This document shows positions 34,549 to 44,909 of a DNA stretch of 64,000 nucleotides, piece by piece (position 1 is the first letter of the stretch; each line of letters begins with the position of its first letter). A program made the position numbers and the translations under genes. The DNA lies in assembly GCF_012927325.1 (NCBI RefSeq), contig NZ_JABBGI010000012.1:90254-154253 (forward strand), given 5' to 3'. The DNA comes from Chryseobacterium antibioticum (GTDB taxonomy: Bacteria; Bacteroidota; Bacteroidia; Flavobacteriales; Weeksellaceae). The notes below the pieces were generated by a model. The model was not told the DNA's origin and searched no databases. It worked only from the letters and a program-made list of their open reading frames with translations.

Positions 34549-35703
34549 ATGATTATTGTCGAAGAAGTACAGACCGAAAACCAGAAAAAGAAATTTTTAG
34601 AATTTCCCGCCCAGCTTTACCAGCACGACAAAAACTATATAAGACCCCGAAATCAGGACATCGAAGAGATCTTTGATCCTGAAAAAAATAAATCTTTCCA
34701 GGAAGGAGAATGTGCAAGGTTCTTATTTAAAAATAAACAGAATGAGACGGTAGGAAAAGTGGCCGTTTTCATCTCTCCTCTTTATGAGCAGAAACAGCCG
34801 ACAGGAGGCATTGGATTTTTCGACTGTATCCATGATCAGACAACAGCCGATTTTATTTTTGACCATTGCAAAACGTGGCTTCAGAAAAGAGGGATGGAAG
34901 CAATGGACGGCCCGATCAATTTCGGGGAACGGGATAAATTCTGGGGACTTTTAACGGAAGGGTTCGCTGAACCTCTGTTTGGAATGAATTATAATTTTCC
35001 CTACTACAAAGAACTTTTTGAAAACTATGGCTTCAGGATGTATTTTGAGCAACTCTGTTTTTCACGACCTATTTTCGCTGATGTTTCCAGGATTTTTACA
35101 CTGATGCATACCAAGCACAGCCGAAATCCCGCGATCTCCGCAAGGCCGATGAAAAAGAATGATCTACCGAAATTCGCAAAAGATTTTACAGAAATTTATA
35201 ATCAGGCCTGGGCATGTCACGGAGAAGGTAAGCAACTGGAAGAAGCAAAGGTTCTGAAAATGTTCAAAACGATGAGACCCATCATCAATGAACATATTTC
35301 CTGGTTCGTGTATGAAAATGAAAAGCCTATTGCGATGTGGATGAATCTTCCGGATGTAAACCAGTGGTTCAAATATCTGAACGGCCGATTTGGAATTGTG
35401 GAAAAGCTAAAATTTTTGTGGATAAAACAATTCACCAAGAATGAAAAAATGGTAGGCCTTGTTTTCGGTGTGGTTCCGGAATGGCAAAAGAAAGGGATTG
35501 ACGGCTACATGATCTGGGAAGGAACGCAGCATTTGAGAAAACATACGGATTTCAAAACAACGGAGCTTCAGTGGATTGGAGATTTTAATCCTAAAATGAT
35601 AAAAATAGCAGAGAGTCTTGATACAACTGTTACTAGAAAACTGGCTACGTATCGGTATTTATTTGACCGCGATAAAGAATTTGAAAGACATCCTATCCTT
35701 TAA
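34549..35703 (+). CDS. GNAT-superfamily acetyltransferase-like protein
   Basis: 384 residues, in the long GNAT-like family common in Bacteroidota. N-terminal part: FLEFPAQLYQHDKNYIRPRN; a first acyltransferase-like lobe (VGKVAVFISPLYEQ, GGIGFFDCIHDQTTADFIFD, AMDGPINFGERDKFWGLL); a second lobe ending VGLVFGVVPEWQKKGIDGYM, the acetyl-CoA-loop-like segment. Substrate unknown. It diverges from folE, with an 89-bp shared promoter gap, and ends in a bidirectional terminator. Confidence 0.75.
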   Translation: MIIVEEVQTENQKKKFLEFPAQLYQHDKNYIRPRNQDIEEIFDPEKNKSFQEGECARFLFKNKQNETVGKVAVFISPLYEQKQPTGGIGFFDCIHDQTTADFIFDHCKTWLQKRGMEAMDGPINFGERDKFWGLLTEGFAEPLFGMNYNFPYYKELFENYGFRMYFEQLCFSRPIFADVSRIFTLMHTKHSRNPAISARPMKKNDLPKFAKDFTEIYNQAWACHGEGKQLEEAKVLKMFKTMRPIINEHISWFVYENEKPIAMWMNLPDVNQWFKYLNGRFGIVEKLKFLWIKQFTKNEKMVGLVFGVVPEWQKKGIDGYMIWEGTQHLRKHTDFKTTELQWIGDFNPKMIKIAESLDTTVTRKLATYRYLFDRDKEFERHPIL

Positions 35704-35742
35704 ATAAAAAACCCTGCCGTTTATTCAACAGCAGGGCTCCTT
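35704..35742. terminator. Bidirectional terminator between the GNAT and metF genes
   Basis: CCCTGC (35712-35717) pairs with GCAGGG (35731-35736), extended by A-runs on the left and a CCTTT side on the right; it separates convergent genes. The stem can extend through CTG/CAG-type mismatches. Confidence 0.75.
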
Positions 35743-35757
35743 TCATTAGACACTCTA

Positions 35758-36717
35758 TTAGAATAGCTCTCCAGCTACTTTTTTTATATTGTCGCTTTTC
35801 CCCATGGAGTAAAAGTGCATCACAGGAACTCCAAAATCAAGCAGTTCCCTGCATTGGGTAATGGCCCATTCTATTCCTATCTGTTTTACAGCTTCATTAT
35901 TCTTGGCTTTTTCCACTTCGTTGATCAGTTCTTCGGGAAGATCGATCTTGAATATCTGTGGTAGAATTTTTAAATGCTTTTTTGTGGCAATGGGTTTAAT
36001 ACCTGGAATGATAGGTACTGTAATTCCCATTTCTCTGGCTTTTGTCACAAATTCAATAAATCTTTTATTGTCAAAAAACATCTGGGTAACGATATAATCT
36101 GCTCCGGCATCTACTTTTTGTTTCAACCATTTCAGATCATAATTCATAGAAGGCGCTTCCATATGCTTTTCAGGATAACCTGCTACTCCGACACAAAATT
36201 TATTGAGCTCGTCACAGGCTAGCTCATCATTATGAAGGTATTTCCCTCTCCCTAAATCATTGATCTGATGAACAAGATCCATGGCACTGGTGTGACCTCC
36301 CGGTGTAGGTTCAAAGTACTGATGTCCTTTCATAGCATCGCCTCTCAAAGCCATGATGTTATCTATTCCGAGGTACATACAGTCTACCAACAGATATTCT
36401 GTTTCTTCTTTGGTGAAACCTCCGCAAAGAAGGTGTGGAACGGTATCTACATTATATTTATGCTGGATCGCGGCACAAATCCCTAAGGTTCCGGGACGCA
36501 TTCTTGTGATACGGCGTTCCATGAGCCCGTTCCCTTTATCAAGATAAATATATTCTTCTCTGGACGTAGTGACATCAATAAAAGGAGGCTTAAACTCCAT
36601 CAGCGGATCTATGTTGGTGTACAGATCTTCGATTCCAATTCCCTTCTGGGGTGGAACCACTTCCAGGGAGAATAAGGTTTTCCCGTTTGCGTTCTTAATG
36701 TGTTCAGTGATCTTCAT
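35758..36717 (-). CDS. metF: Methylenetetrahydrofolate reductase
   Basis: 319 residues. Reduces 5,10-methylene-THF to 5-methyl-THF, the methyl donor for MetH, using FAD. Begins MKITEHIKNANGKTLFSLEV with the catalytic-Glu strand (SLEVVPPQ), then DVTTSREEYI, GIDNIMALRGDAMKGH (FAD-binding loop), and KVDAGADYIVTQMFFDNKRF. Last gene of the methionine operon, 91 nt after the metH C-part, and ended by the terminator at 35704. Confidence 0.95.
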   Translation of the reverse strand: MKITEHIKNANGKTLFSLEVVPPQKGIGIEDLYTNIDPLMEFKPPFIDVTTSREEYIYLDKGNGLMERRITRMRPGTLGICAAIQHKYNVDTVPHLLCGGFTKEETEYLLVDCMYLGIDNIMALRGDAMKGHQYFEPTPGGHTSAMDLVHQINDLGRGKYLHNDELACDELNKFCVGVAGYPEKHMEAPSMNYDLKWLKQKVDAGADYIVTQMFFDNKRFIEFVTKAREMGITVPIIPGIKPIATKKHLKILPQIFKIDLPEELINEVEKAKNNEAVKQIGIEWAITQCRELLDFGVPVMHFYSMGKSDNIKKVAGELF

Positions 36718-36808
36718 TTTATAGTTTAGTTATTTTCTTTGTTGATGGTAGCTAGTTTATGAGTTATCGGTTAGTCATCAAATGGTGGTACCGCAACCCT
36801 TAACTTTT

Positions 36809-39466
36809 TTAAGCTAAATTTGGGGATAACCACCTTCTTGCTTCATCAATTGAGCAACCTCTTCTTTCTGCATAATCTTTAAGCTGATCTTCCGTAATTT
36901 TTCCGAGACCGAAATATTTCGCATGCGGGCTTCCGAAATAATATCCGGAAACGGCTGCCGTAGGAAACATCGCAAGGCTTTCGGTAAGGAAAACGCCTGT
37001 ATTTTCTTCTACTTTTAAAAGATCCCAGATGGTTTTCTTTTCCAAATGGTCCGGGCAGGCAGGGTACCCTGGCGCAGGACGGACTCCTTTATATTTTTCT
37101 GCGATCAAATCTTCATTGCTCAGACTTTCCTGGTTGGCATAACCCCAATATTCTGTTCTTACTTTTTTATGCAAAAATTCAGCGTAGGCCTCTGCGAATC
37201 TGTCTGCAAGAGCTTTTACCATGATCGCATTATAATCGTCATTGGCTTTTTCATATTCATCCGAAAGTTCATCTGTTCCGAATCCGGTACAGACACAAAA
37301 AGCCCCAACATAATCAGTTTTCCCTGAACTCTGAGGTGCAATGAAGTCACTTAATGCCAGATATTCTTTCCCTTTGGAACGTTGTGCCTGCTGTCTTAAA
37401 GTCAGGAACCGGGCCTGTTCTTCATTATTTTCGTTAAATATTAAAATGTCATCCGTTTCATTGGAATTGGCTTTAAAAATCCCAAAGATGGCTTTTGCCT
37501 TCAGTAATTTTTCATCAAGAATTCTCTTTAAAATAACCTGTGCATCCTTAAACAATTCTTTAGCCTGAACTCCTACCACCTCATCTTCCAGAATATCCGG
37601 ATATTTACCGTGAAGATCCCAGCTTCTGAAGAACGGAGACCAGTCGATAAAAGGAAGCAATTCGTTCAAATCCTGATCTTCCAGTACGGTTACACCTAAA
37701 TTATTCGGCGTAAAGATCTCTTCATTTTCCCAGTCGATACTGAAATGACTTTTTCTTGCTTCTTCAATGGACACATAGTCTTTATCAACCTGTCTGTTTA
37801 AGAATTTTTCTCTGAAATCAGAATAATCACTTTTTAAATCATCCACATATTCTTTATTTCTGTCCCCCAATAAGGAACTCACAACATTTACCGCTCTAGA
37901 CGCATCATTAACGTGAACTACAGCATTTTTATATTTTAAATCTATTTTCACAGCGGTATGTGCTTTTGAAGTAGTAGCACCACCGATCAATAAAGGAAAA
38001 TTGAGATTTTGTCTTTCTAATTCTGAAGCGATGTATACCATTTCATCAAGACTTGGTGTAATCAGTCCGCTCAAACCGATCACATCAACCTTATGTTCTA
38101 TGGCAGCCTGAATAATTTTTTCTGCTGGAACCATTACTCCAAGATCAACGATTTCATAATTATTACAACCCAAAACAACACTCACAATATTTTTTCCGAT
38201 ATCGTGAACATCACCTTTTACGGTAGCCATCAGAATTTTTCCATTGGCGGGTCTTGATCCGTCTTTTTCATCTTCAATGAAGGGTTGAAGGTAAGCCACT
38301 GCTTTTTTCATGACCCTCGCAGATTTTACCACTTGTGGAAGGAACATTTTTCCGCTTCCGAAAAGATCTCCTACAACACCCATTCCGGTCATCAGATTAA
38401 TTTCAATGACATGAAGTGGCTTTGCAGCAACCTGTCTGGCTTCCTCTACATCTTCTTCTATAAAACGGTCGATTCCTTTTACTAAAGAATGTGTAATTCT
38501 CTCCTGTAGGGGCCTGGTTCGCCATTCAAGTTCTTCGACTATTTCTTTTTTAACAGATTTATTCTTTTCAGAATAATCTAAAAGTCTTTCTGTAGCATCT
38601 TCTCTCTTGTCAAGGATCACATCTTCTACAAGGCCCAGAAGTTCTTTGTTGATCTCGTCATACACCTCCAACATGGAAGGGTTTACGATTCCGATATTCA
38701 TCCCGGCCTGAATGGCATGGTAAAGAAATACAGAATGCATCGCTTCTCTTACGGTATCATTTCCACGGAATGAGAAGGAAACATTGCTTACTCCTCCACT
38801 CACCGATGCGTAAGGAAGGTTTTGTCTTACCCATCTTGTCGCTTCAATGAAATCAATGGCATTTCTTCTGTGCTCATCCATTCCTGTCGCCACAGGGAAG
38901 ATATTTAAGTCGAAAATGATATCTTCTGCAGGAAAACCAATTTGATTAACCAAAATATCATAGGATCGTTTGGAAATCTCTAGTCTTCTATCAAAATTGT
39001 CTGCCTGGCCTGCTTCATCAAAGGCCATTACGATCACTGCAGCACCGTATCTTTTGACGGCTTTTGCCTGTTTGATAAATTCTTCTTCCCCTCCTTTTAA
39101 GCTAATGGAGTTCACCACACATTTCCCCTGTGCGACCTGAAGTCCAGCTTCCAGGATCTCCCATTTGGAAGAGTCTATCATGACCGGAATTCTTGCGATA
39201 TCCGGCTCTGAAGCTATTAAATTCAGGAATTTGATCATCGATGCTTTTCCATCGATCAATCCGTCATCAAAATTGACATCAAGGATCTGGGCACCTCCAT
39301 CTACCTGATTCCGGGCAATATCGAGTGCTTCAGAGAATTTCTCCTCTTTTATCAGTCTTAAAAACTTTTTGGAACCGGCAACATTAGTCCTTTCACCAAC
39401 ATTGATGAAATTACTTTCCGGTGTTATGATAAGAGGCTCAAGGCCTGATAATCTTAAATATTTCAT
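36809..39466 (-). CDS. metH: Methionine synthase, folate/cobalamin/activation domains (C-terminal part of split MetH)
   Basis: 885 residues. The protein starts at the folate (pterin) domain ([20 protein letters not shown]), followed by the four-helix cap and Rossmann B12 domain with the cobalt-ligand motif [18 protein letters not shown] (D-x-H-xx-G) and [13 protein letters not shown], and the AdoMet-binding activation domain with [12 protein letters not shown]. It lacks the homocysteine-binding barrel, which is encoded by the preceding gene 140 nt upstream. The two gene products together equal one full-length MetH. Cytoplasmic; makes methionine from homocysteine and methyl-THF. Confidence 0.95.
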   Translation of the reverse strand: MKYLRLSGLEPLIITPESNFINVGERTNVAGSKKFLRLIKEEKFSEALDIARNQVDGGAQILDVNFDDGLIDGKASMIKFLNLIASEPDIARIPVMIDSSKWEILEAGLQVAQGKCVVNSISLKGGEEEFIKQAKAVKRYGAAVIVMAFDEAGQADNFDRRLEISKRSYDILVNQIGFPAEDIIFDLNIFPVATGMDEHRRNAIDFIEATRWVRQNLPYASVSGGVSNVSFSFRGNDTVREAMHSVFLYHAIQAGMNIGIVNPSMLEVYDEINKELLGLVEDVILDKREDATERLLDYSEKNKSVKKEIVEELEWRTRPLQERITHSLVKGIDRFIEEDVEEARQVAAKPLHVIEINLMTGMGVVGDLFGSGKMFLPQVVKSARVMKKAVAYLQPFIEDEKDGSRPANGKILMATVKGDVHDIGKNIVSVVLGCNNYEIVDLGVMVPAEKIIQAAIEHKVDVIGLSGLITPSLDEMVYIASELERQNLNFPLLIGGATTSKAHTAVKIDLKYKNAVVHVNDASRAVNVVSSLLGDRNKEYVDDLKSDYSDFREKFLNRQVDKDYVSIEEARKSHFSIDWENEEIFTPNNLGVTVLEDQDLNELLPFIDWSPFFRSWDLHGKYPDILEDEVVGVQAKELFKDAQVILKRILDEKLLKAKAIFGIFKANSNETDDILIFNENNEEQARFLTLRQQAQRSKGKEYLALSDFIAPQSSGKTDYVGAFCVCTGFGTDELSDEYEKANDDYNAIMVKALADRFAEAYAEFLHKKVRTEYWGYANQESLSNEDLIAEKYKGVRPAPGYPACPDHLEKKTIWDLLKVEENTGVFLTESLAMFPTAAVSGYYFGSPHAKYFGLGKITEDQLKDYAERRGCSIDEARRWLSPNLA

Positions 39467-39606
39467 TAATTTTTTATTCTGCTAAATTATAATAGGCACT
39501 GTCCGCATTCGGTCTCGGCAGATCTATAGCTCTGCTTAAAGTTGTCAACAACGGAAACGTTTTATAAGCCAGCTTCTATTTGTTGTTTTAATTAAAAACT
39601 ACCTGA

Positions 39607-40635
39607 TCACACAAATTCTTTTGCTTTTCTTGGCGGATATTGCGCCACCAAATCCGAAATTGCTTTGATATGATCGGGAGTTGTACCACAGCATCCGCCA
39701 ATAATATTGATCAATTTTTTCTCAACATATTCCTTGATCTGTCTTGCCATATCTTCCGGCGTCTCGTCATATTTCCCGAAAGCATTGGGAAGTCCGGCAT
39801 TTGGATAAGCAGACACATAGAATTCTGAGTTATGGGCCAAAGTTTCCAGATATGGCGTGAGCTGATCTGCCCCTAAAGCACAGTTAAATCCTACGCTTAA
39901 TAAGTTCAGGTGGGAAATTGAGATCAGGAACGCTTCGGCAGTTTGCCCGCTTAATGTTCTTCCAGAAGCATCTGTAATCGTCCCGGAAACCATGATTGGA
40001 ATTTCTATATTTCTTTCTTCCTGAAGTTCATCAATGGCAAACAATGCTGCTTTAGCATTCAGGGTATCGAAAATGGTTTCTACCAAAAGGATATCTGAAC
40101 CTCCATCCAGCAAAGCTTCACATTGCTGTTTGTATGCTACTCTTAATTCTTCAAAAGTGATGGCTCTGTAGCCGGGATCGTTAACATCCGGACTTAAACT
40201 CGCCGTTCTGTTGGTAGGTCCTATGGAGCCAGCCACAAACCTTGGCTTATCAGGATTTTGAGCGGTAAATTCATCACAAACTTTTCTGGCAATTTTCGCT
40301 GATTCATAGTTCAGTTCATATACCAATTCTTCCATGTGGTAGTCTGCCATCGCAATGGTAGTTCCCGAGAATGTGTTGGTTTCTATGATATCTGCTCCGG
40401 CCTCAAGGTACTTTCTATGAACTTCTTCGATGGCCTGAGGCTGGGTCAGCGAAAGCAGGTCATTATTACCCTTCACAGAATGTTCCCAGTCTTTGAAACG
40501 TTCTCCACGATAGTCTTCTTCCTCGAATTTATAACGCTGAAGCATGGTTCCCATAGCGCCATCCAGAACGAGAATTCTCTTTTCAAGTTGAGCATTAAGA
40601 GATAAAAGTTGAGCGTCTTGTCTACTATTTTTCAT
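39607..40635 (-). CDS. Homocysteine S-methyltransferase module (N-terminal part of split MetH)
   Basis: 342 residues forming the homocysteine/zinc barrel. Start-region motif [33 protein letters not shown], and the zinc-ligand sites [11 protein letters not shown] and [15 protein letters not shown]. It should work with the separate folate/cobalamin protein that follows. It overlaps the four-helix-bundle gene upstream by 11 nt. Confidence 0.93.
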   Translation of the reverse strand: MKNSRQDAQLLSLNAQLEKRILVLDGAMGTMLQRYKFEEEDYRGERFKDWEHSVKGNNDLLSLTQPQAIEEVHRKYLEAGADIIETNTFSGTTIAMADYHMEELVYELNYESAKIARKVCDEFTAQNPDKPRFVAGSIGPTNRTASLSPDVNDPGYRAITFEELRVAYKQQCEALLDGGSDILLVETIFDTLNAKAALFAIDELQEERNIEIPIMVSGTITDASGRTLSGQTAEAFLISISHLNLLSVGFNCALGADQLTPYLETLAHNSEFYVSAYPNAGLPNAFGKYDETPEDMARQIKEYVEKKLINIIGGCCGTTPDHIKAISDLVAQYPPRKAKEFV

Positions 40636-40996
40636 GTTCTATTTTCTTATAATAATTGGTAAATCCGCTGATTAGCTTTTTACATAAAAGGATTTTTGAG
40701 GTTACCTTCTCAAAATCCTTCTTAGAGATATAGTTCTGGTCTAAGGAACCATAAAGCTGAGTTTCCAATTCATACAAAGATCCTCCTGCAATATGCAGAA
40801 ACTGCAATGTATCTTCTGAGGTCTGGCTTTTGCATCCTTCAGCAATATTTGATGGCACTGAAGTAACGGCTCTTCTGATATGGCCGGTCAAATCAGACCA
40901 TTCTTTCTTGGGATTCTTTTGGATGAAACTGTCTAACAGAACCACCAATTTTCTCCCTTCATTCCAAACCTCAAGTTGTGTATAATCTCTGCTCAT
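40625..40996 (-). CDS. Four-helix-bundle protein (23S rRNA intervening-sequence-protein family)
   Basis: 123 residues. The family pattern is clear: [20 protein letters not shown] at the start, [20 protein letters not shown] in the middle and a helical end ([18 protein letters not shown]). These small proteins are encoded inside 23S rRNA intervening sequences in some bacteria, and as free genes in many Bacteroidota; function unproved. This one is embedded in the methionine operon, overlapping the metH N-part by 11 nt. It has no evident metabolic connection and may have been inserted. Confidence 0.88.
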   Translation of the reverse strand: MSRDYTQLEVWNEGRKLVVLLDSFIQKNPKKEWSDLTGHIRRAVTSVPSNIAEGCKSQTSEDTLQFLHIAGGSLYELETQLYGSLDQNYISKKDFEKVTSKILLCKKLISGFTNYYKKIEHEK

Positions 40997-41025
40997 AGGT
41001 ATAAACTTTAACTATTAATTCTCAA

Positions 41026-42186
41026 TTAATCTAAAGCCTGCTTCAGATCAGCAATGATATCATCTATATGTTCCAAACCTACTGAACAGCGTACAAGCCC
41101 TGCCGTAATTCCTACTTCGTTTCTTTCTTCCTCAGTCAGTTTTGAATGGGTCGTTGATGCAGGATGTGTTACGATAGTTCTTGTATCTCCCAAATTGGCA
41201 GAAAGTGAACACATTTTTATTTTATCCAGGAAATTTCTTCCGCCCTCTATTCCACCTTTGATTTCGAATGCAACAATGTTACCTCCCAATTTCATTTGCT
41301 TTTTTGCTACTTCATAGCTCGGATGGGATTTTAAGAACGGATATTTAGTCAGCTCTACATTTGGGTGACTTTCTAAAAACTCTGCAACCTTCAATGCATT
41401 CTCACAATGCTTTTCTACACGGATAGCCAATGTCTCCAGACTTTTCGACAATACCCATGCGTTGAAAGGTGACATAGCAGGTCCCGTATTTCTTGCAAAA
41501 AGATAGATTTCTCTGATCAGATCTGCTTTTCCTACGGCTACGCCTCCTAATACCCTGCCCTGTCCGTCAATAAGTTTCGTGGCAGAATGTACAACAACAT
41601 CTGCACCATATTTAATAGGTTGCTGTAAGTAAGGTGTTGCAAAACAGTTGTCTACAACAAATATCAGATTGTGTTTTTTCGCAATTTTTCCAAAAAATTC
41701 AAGATCCAGAATTTCAATAGCCGGATTGGTCGGCGTTTCAAGGTATAAGATTTTGGTATTAGGTTTAATGTATTGTTCAACGTTTTCCGCATCTTCGGCT
41801 TTGAAATAAGTCGTTTCAATATTCCATTTCGGGAAATACTTCGTAAACAAAGTATGGGTAGATCCGAAAACTGACTGGCAGCTTACGATATGGTCGCCCG
41901 CATCCAGTAAAGTTGCAAATGTGGAATAAATAGCCGCCATTCCGGTTGCAAATGCATATCCTGCTTCGGCACCTTCCATTTTAGCGATCTTATCTGTGAA
42001 TTCAGTCACATTCGGATTTGAAAAACGGCTGTACAGGTTTTTAGATTTTTCTTCAGCAAAGCTCGCTCTCATATCTTCTGCATCCTGAAAAATAAAACTG
42101 GATGTAAGATATAGCGGTGTAGAATGTTCGTCAAACTGGGTTCTTTCAGTTTGAGTTCTTATTGCGGAGGTTTCAAAATTTTCCAT
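41026..42186 (-). CDS. O-acetyl/O-succinylhomoserine sulfhydrylase (Cys/Met metabolism PLP enzyme)
   Basis: 386 residues from ATG 42186 (MENFETSAIRTQTERTQFDE); a longer frame to 42222 has no family support. PLP-dependent fold type I. Motifs: YSRFSNPNVTEFTDKIAKME, FATGMAAIYSTFATLLDAGD, LYLETPTNPAIEI, VVDNCFATPYLQQP, VVHSATKLIDGQGRVLGG with the Schiff-base lysine (SATK), and THPASTTHSKLT. It makes homocysteine from acylated homoserine and sulfide, directly upstream of the MetH step. MetZ or MetY by subgroup; the acyl substrate follows from the MetX-like partner, probably O-acetylhomoserine. Confidence 0.9.
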   Translation of the reverse strand: MENFETSAIRTQTERTQFDEHSTPLYLTSSFIFQDAEDMRASFAEEKSKNLYSRFSNPNVTEFTDKIAKMEGAEAGYAFATGMAAIYSTFATLLDAGDHIVSCQSVFGSTHTLFTKYFPKWNIETTYFKAEDAENVEQYIKPNTKILYLETPTNPAIEILDLEFFGKIAKKHNLIFVVDNCFATPYLQQPIKYGADVVVHSATKLIDGQGRVLGGVAVGKADLIREIYLFARNTGPAMSPFNAWVLSKSLETLAIRVEKHCENALKVAEFLESHPNVELTKYPFLKSHPSYEVAKKQMKLGGNIVAFEIKGGIEGGRNFLDKIKMCSLSANLGDTRTIVTHPASTTHSKLTEEERNEVGITAGLVRCSVGLEHIDDIIADLKQALD

Positions 42187-42271
42187 AATATATTTTAATT
42201 TACCAATATAACAGTGTATCAATGGAACAATGAAATTTTTCGTTTCGTTCAGATGTAATAGTCATTGGTAA

Positions 42272-42303
42272 ATTGTTAGATTGTTAGATTGTTAGATTGT
42301 TAC
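42272..42303. repeat. Octamer tandem repeat ATTGTTAG x3 + ATTGTTAC
   Basis: Four contiguous 8-bp units lie between the sulfhydrylase and homoserine dehydrogenase genes, ending close to the stop of the latter. The last unit equals the unit of the 14-copy array at 50952. Confidence 0.9.
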
Positions 42304-42309
42304 ACTAAT

Positions 42310-43848
42310 TTACTTTGTTTCACTTACTCTTAAAATATCACCGAAAACTCCTCTTGCCGTTACCTGAGCTCCGGCACCGGCTCCCATGATTACAATTGGG
42401 TTTTCTCCATAGCTTTCTGTATAAATCTCAAAGATAGAATCTGACCCTTTAAGCTGTCCTAAAGCAGAACTTCCCGGTACAGAAATCAATTTCACATCAA
42501 GCTGACCTTTATCTTTCTGAAGGTCTCCGTGAAGGTCTCCTACATAACGAAGAACGTGTCCAGGCTCTTGTCCTTCTTTGATTTTCTGGTATTCTTCATC
42601 CAGCTCATCAAGCCTTGAGATAAATTCATTTTTATCTACTGATAAAAGATTTTCCGGAATTAAATTTTGGATGTCGATATCCTGGAATTCATTGATCAGA
42701 TCTAATTCTCTGGCCAGAATCAACAGTTTTCTTGCCACATCATTTCCTGAAAGGTCTTCACGAGGATCAGGTTCTGTATATCCTTTTTCCATTGCTTCTC
42801 CGATGATGGTTGAAAACTTATCGTTTCTCACAGAGAAATTATTAAAGATATAGCTCAATGAACCGGAGAATACACCTTTGATCCTTGTGATATTTTCTCC
42901 TGAAAGATGTAATAATTTTATGGTATCAATTAATGGAAGCCCCGCCCCGACATTGGTTTCATACAGATACCGTCTGTTGTTTTTACTCAACGTATATCTT
43001 AGTTTACGGTATTCCTCGATGGGAAGTGTATTGAAAATTTTGTTGGAAGAAACCAGGTCAAACCCATTTTCAGCCAGGGCGTGATAGTTTTTCACAAAAT
43101 CTTTGCTCGCTGTATTATCTACGACGATCAGGTTTTCCAGCTGATTTTCTTTGGAGAAGTTGATCAGTTCTTCAACGTTTGATGGATGTTGTGCTGTTAA
43201 AATCTCATCATTCCAATCTGCATTAAAGCCTTTTTTATTGAAAGCAATTTTTCTGGAATTGGCTACTGCAACCACTTTAAGATCGATTTTTTTACGTCTT
43301 CTGATTTCTTCAGAAGATTGTAACACCTGTTCTATTAAAGTTTTTCCCACGTTTCCATGACCGATAATCGCCAAATGAACGGTTTTTGGCTTTTTGAAAA
43401 TTTCGGATTCAATAACATTCTTAGTTTTCTCATCTTGAGACGAGGTCACTACGATATTGACTCGGTTTTCACCTGCAACCTGATTTAAAAGAAGAGGGAA
43501 AACATTATTTCTCGCCAGCTCTGCCAAAACTTTATTGAAATCTTCCGCTACAAATCCAAGTACGGAAACATTATTGATGCTATAGATCTGTGAAACTTTT
43601 CCTGATTTTCTTTCTTCTTCAAATTCATCAATCAGACAGGTTACTGCTTTTTCGGCATCAGCCTCATTAACCAGAATAGAAAGCCCATTTTCAATGGCCT
43701 GCTGGGAGATCACCCCTACACTGATTCGCGCTAAGGTAAGCGCCTTAAAAATTCTCCCGTCGATCCCGATTTCACCCAGGAAATCTTCTCCTTCAAATTT
43801 GATGATTGATCTGTTTTTTAAAAACTTGATTTCGTTCGCATTTCTCAT
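42310..43848 (-). CDS. Homoserine dehydrogenase with N-terminal ACT-type regulatory region
   Basis: 512 residues. The C-terminal ~350 residues are homoserine dehydrogenase: HLAIIGHGNVGKTLIEQVLQ (NAD(P)-binding), VVDNTASKDFVKNYHALAEN, NVGAGLPLIDTIKLL, GVFSGSLSYIFNNFS and YTEPDPREDLSGNDVARKLL with the catalytic Asp/Lys region. The N-terminal ~150 residues read as paired aspartokinase-type ACT domains (LARISVGVISQQAIENGLSI, NNVSVLGFVAEDFNKVLAEL) without a kinase domain. It looks like a bifunctional ThrA-type enzyme that lost its kinase. Start overlaps the metX stop (ATGA). It supplies homoserine to the MetX-like step. Confidence 0.9.
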   Translation of the reverse strand: MRNANEIKFLKNRSIIKFEGEDFLGEIGIDGRIFKALTLARISVGVISQQAIENGLSILVNEADAEKAVTCLIDEFEEERKSGKVSQIYSINNVSVLGFVAEDFNKVLAELARNNVFPLLLNQVAGENRVNIVVTSSQDEKTKNVIESEIFKKPKTVHLAIIGHGNVGKTLIEQVLQSSEEIRRRKKIDLKVVAVANSRKIAFNKKGFNADWNDEILTAQHPSNVEELINFSKENQLENLIVVDNTASKDFVKNYHALAENGFDLVSSNKIFNTLPIEEYRKLRYTLSKNNRRYLYETNVGAGLPLIDTIKLLHLSGENITRIKGVFSGSLSYIFNNFSVRNDKFSTIIGEAMEKGYTEPDPREDLSGNDVARKLLILARELDLINEFQDIDIQNLIPENLLSVDKNEFISRLDELDEEYQKIKEGQEPGHVLRYVGDLHGDLQKDKGQLDVKLISVPGSSALGQLKGSDSIFEIYTESYGENPIVIMGAGAGAQVTARGVFGDILRVSETK

Positions 43849-44846
43849 CTGTTCCTAATTTTTTGTTTGTCATTGTCAGATAAAATTTCGCTTTCGCGCC
43901 ATTCCATTCTAAAAATATTATGTATGATATTATTTAATTGTTCGTATTCCATTAAGAAGGCATCATGCCCGTGAATTGACTGTATTTCATGATAGAAAAC
44001 ATCTTTCTTTTTCTCTTTCAGGTGCTCAAAGCACATTCGGATTTCCGAAGCTGGAAAGAATAAATCGGTATCTACAGCGATCAGGTGCATTCGTGCTCCT
44101 ATTTTTTCCAATTGATCTTCGTCCGTATTGATATTCATCAGCAGGTGATTCATCAGCTTATATGAACTCAAACTAAATCTTTCGTTTAATGAATTCCCGT
44201 GATAAACGAGCCAATCTTCTGACTCTAACCGCTGATTTTCATGATGATATCTGTTTTTAAACCTGTTGTTTAAGGACTGTGGAGTCCTGTAACACAGCAT
44301 AGCGTGAATTCTTGCCTTCTGCAAAGGTTCATCGTTTCCGTTCAGCAGAAATTTCTGAACCAGACACTGTGCGTGAAGCCAGTCATGAGTTTTAAGATCG
44401 CAGGCGATAGGTATAAATATCTCCGCAAGTTGAGGCTGCTTGGCAAGCATTTCCCATGCAATTCCTCCTCCGAGAGAACCTCCAATAATGGCATATAAGT
44501 TTTTGATATGTAAAGCTTCAAGACCTTTCAAAAATATTTCTGCAATATCTGAAGGGGTGAAGTCTTCGTATTCGTCAATTAAAAAATGATCATATCCGTT
44601 TCCGGGAATATTGAAACAGAGAACTGTGTATGTATTCGTATCGATCGTCTGATTTTCACCGATCAATTGTTTCCACCATCCTTTTTCTCCGGAAACATTC
44701 GAATTTCCGGTCAACGCATGATTGACCAATATAATGGGTGCTGTAAACAGGTCTTTCCCGAAGATTTGATAGGTCAACGGGATATGGTATTCCTTTTGGG
44801 AATAAGTCTGATACGAAAGATTTATATAGTTTAGTTCTGTTTTCAA
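43845..44846 (-). CDS. MetX-like homoserine O-acyltransferase (alpha/beta hydrolase fold), TTG start
   Basis: 333 residues if started at TTG 44846 (then KTELNYINLSYQTYS), where family similarity begins. A GTG at 44960 is in frame but lies within the S-box aptamer (44910-45012), so it cannot be the true start. Motifs: IILVNHALTGNSNVSG, GWWKQLIGENQTIDTNTY, nucleophile elbow IIGGSLGGGIAWEM (Ser about residue 124), acid in AVDTDLFFPASE, and His in IHGHDAFLME. Divergent from textbook MetX but the triad is complete. First gene of the methionine operon; acylates homoserine, probably with acetyl-CoA. Confidence 0.85.
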   Translation of the reverse strand: MKTELNYINLSYQTYSQKEYHIPLTYQIFGKDLFTAPIILVNHALTGNSNVSGEKGWWKQLIGENQTIDTNTYTVLCFNIPGNGYDHFLIDEYEDFTPSDIAEIFLKGLEALHIKNLYAIIGGSLGGGIAWEMLAKQPQLAEIFIPIACDLKTHDWLHAQCLVQKFLLNGNDEPLQKARIHAMLCYRTPQSLNNRFKNRYHHENQRLESEDWLVYHGNSLNERFSLSSYKLMNHLLMNINTDEDQLEKIGARMHLIAVDTDLFFPASEIRMCFEHLKEKKKDVFYHEIQSIHGHDAFLMEYEQLNNIIHNIFRMEWRESEILSDNDKQKIRNR

Positions 44847-44909
44847 TTCTATTATTATTTTAATACAATTGAAAATGCCACAGGAAATGGCTGAAAAGAA
44901 CTTCAGTAA

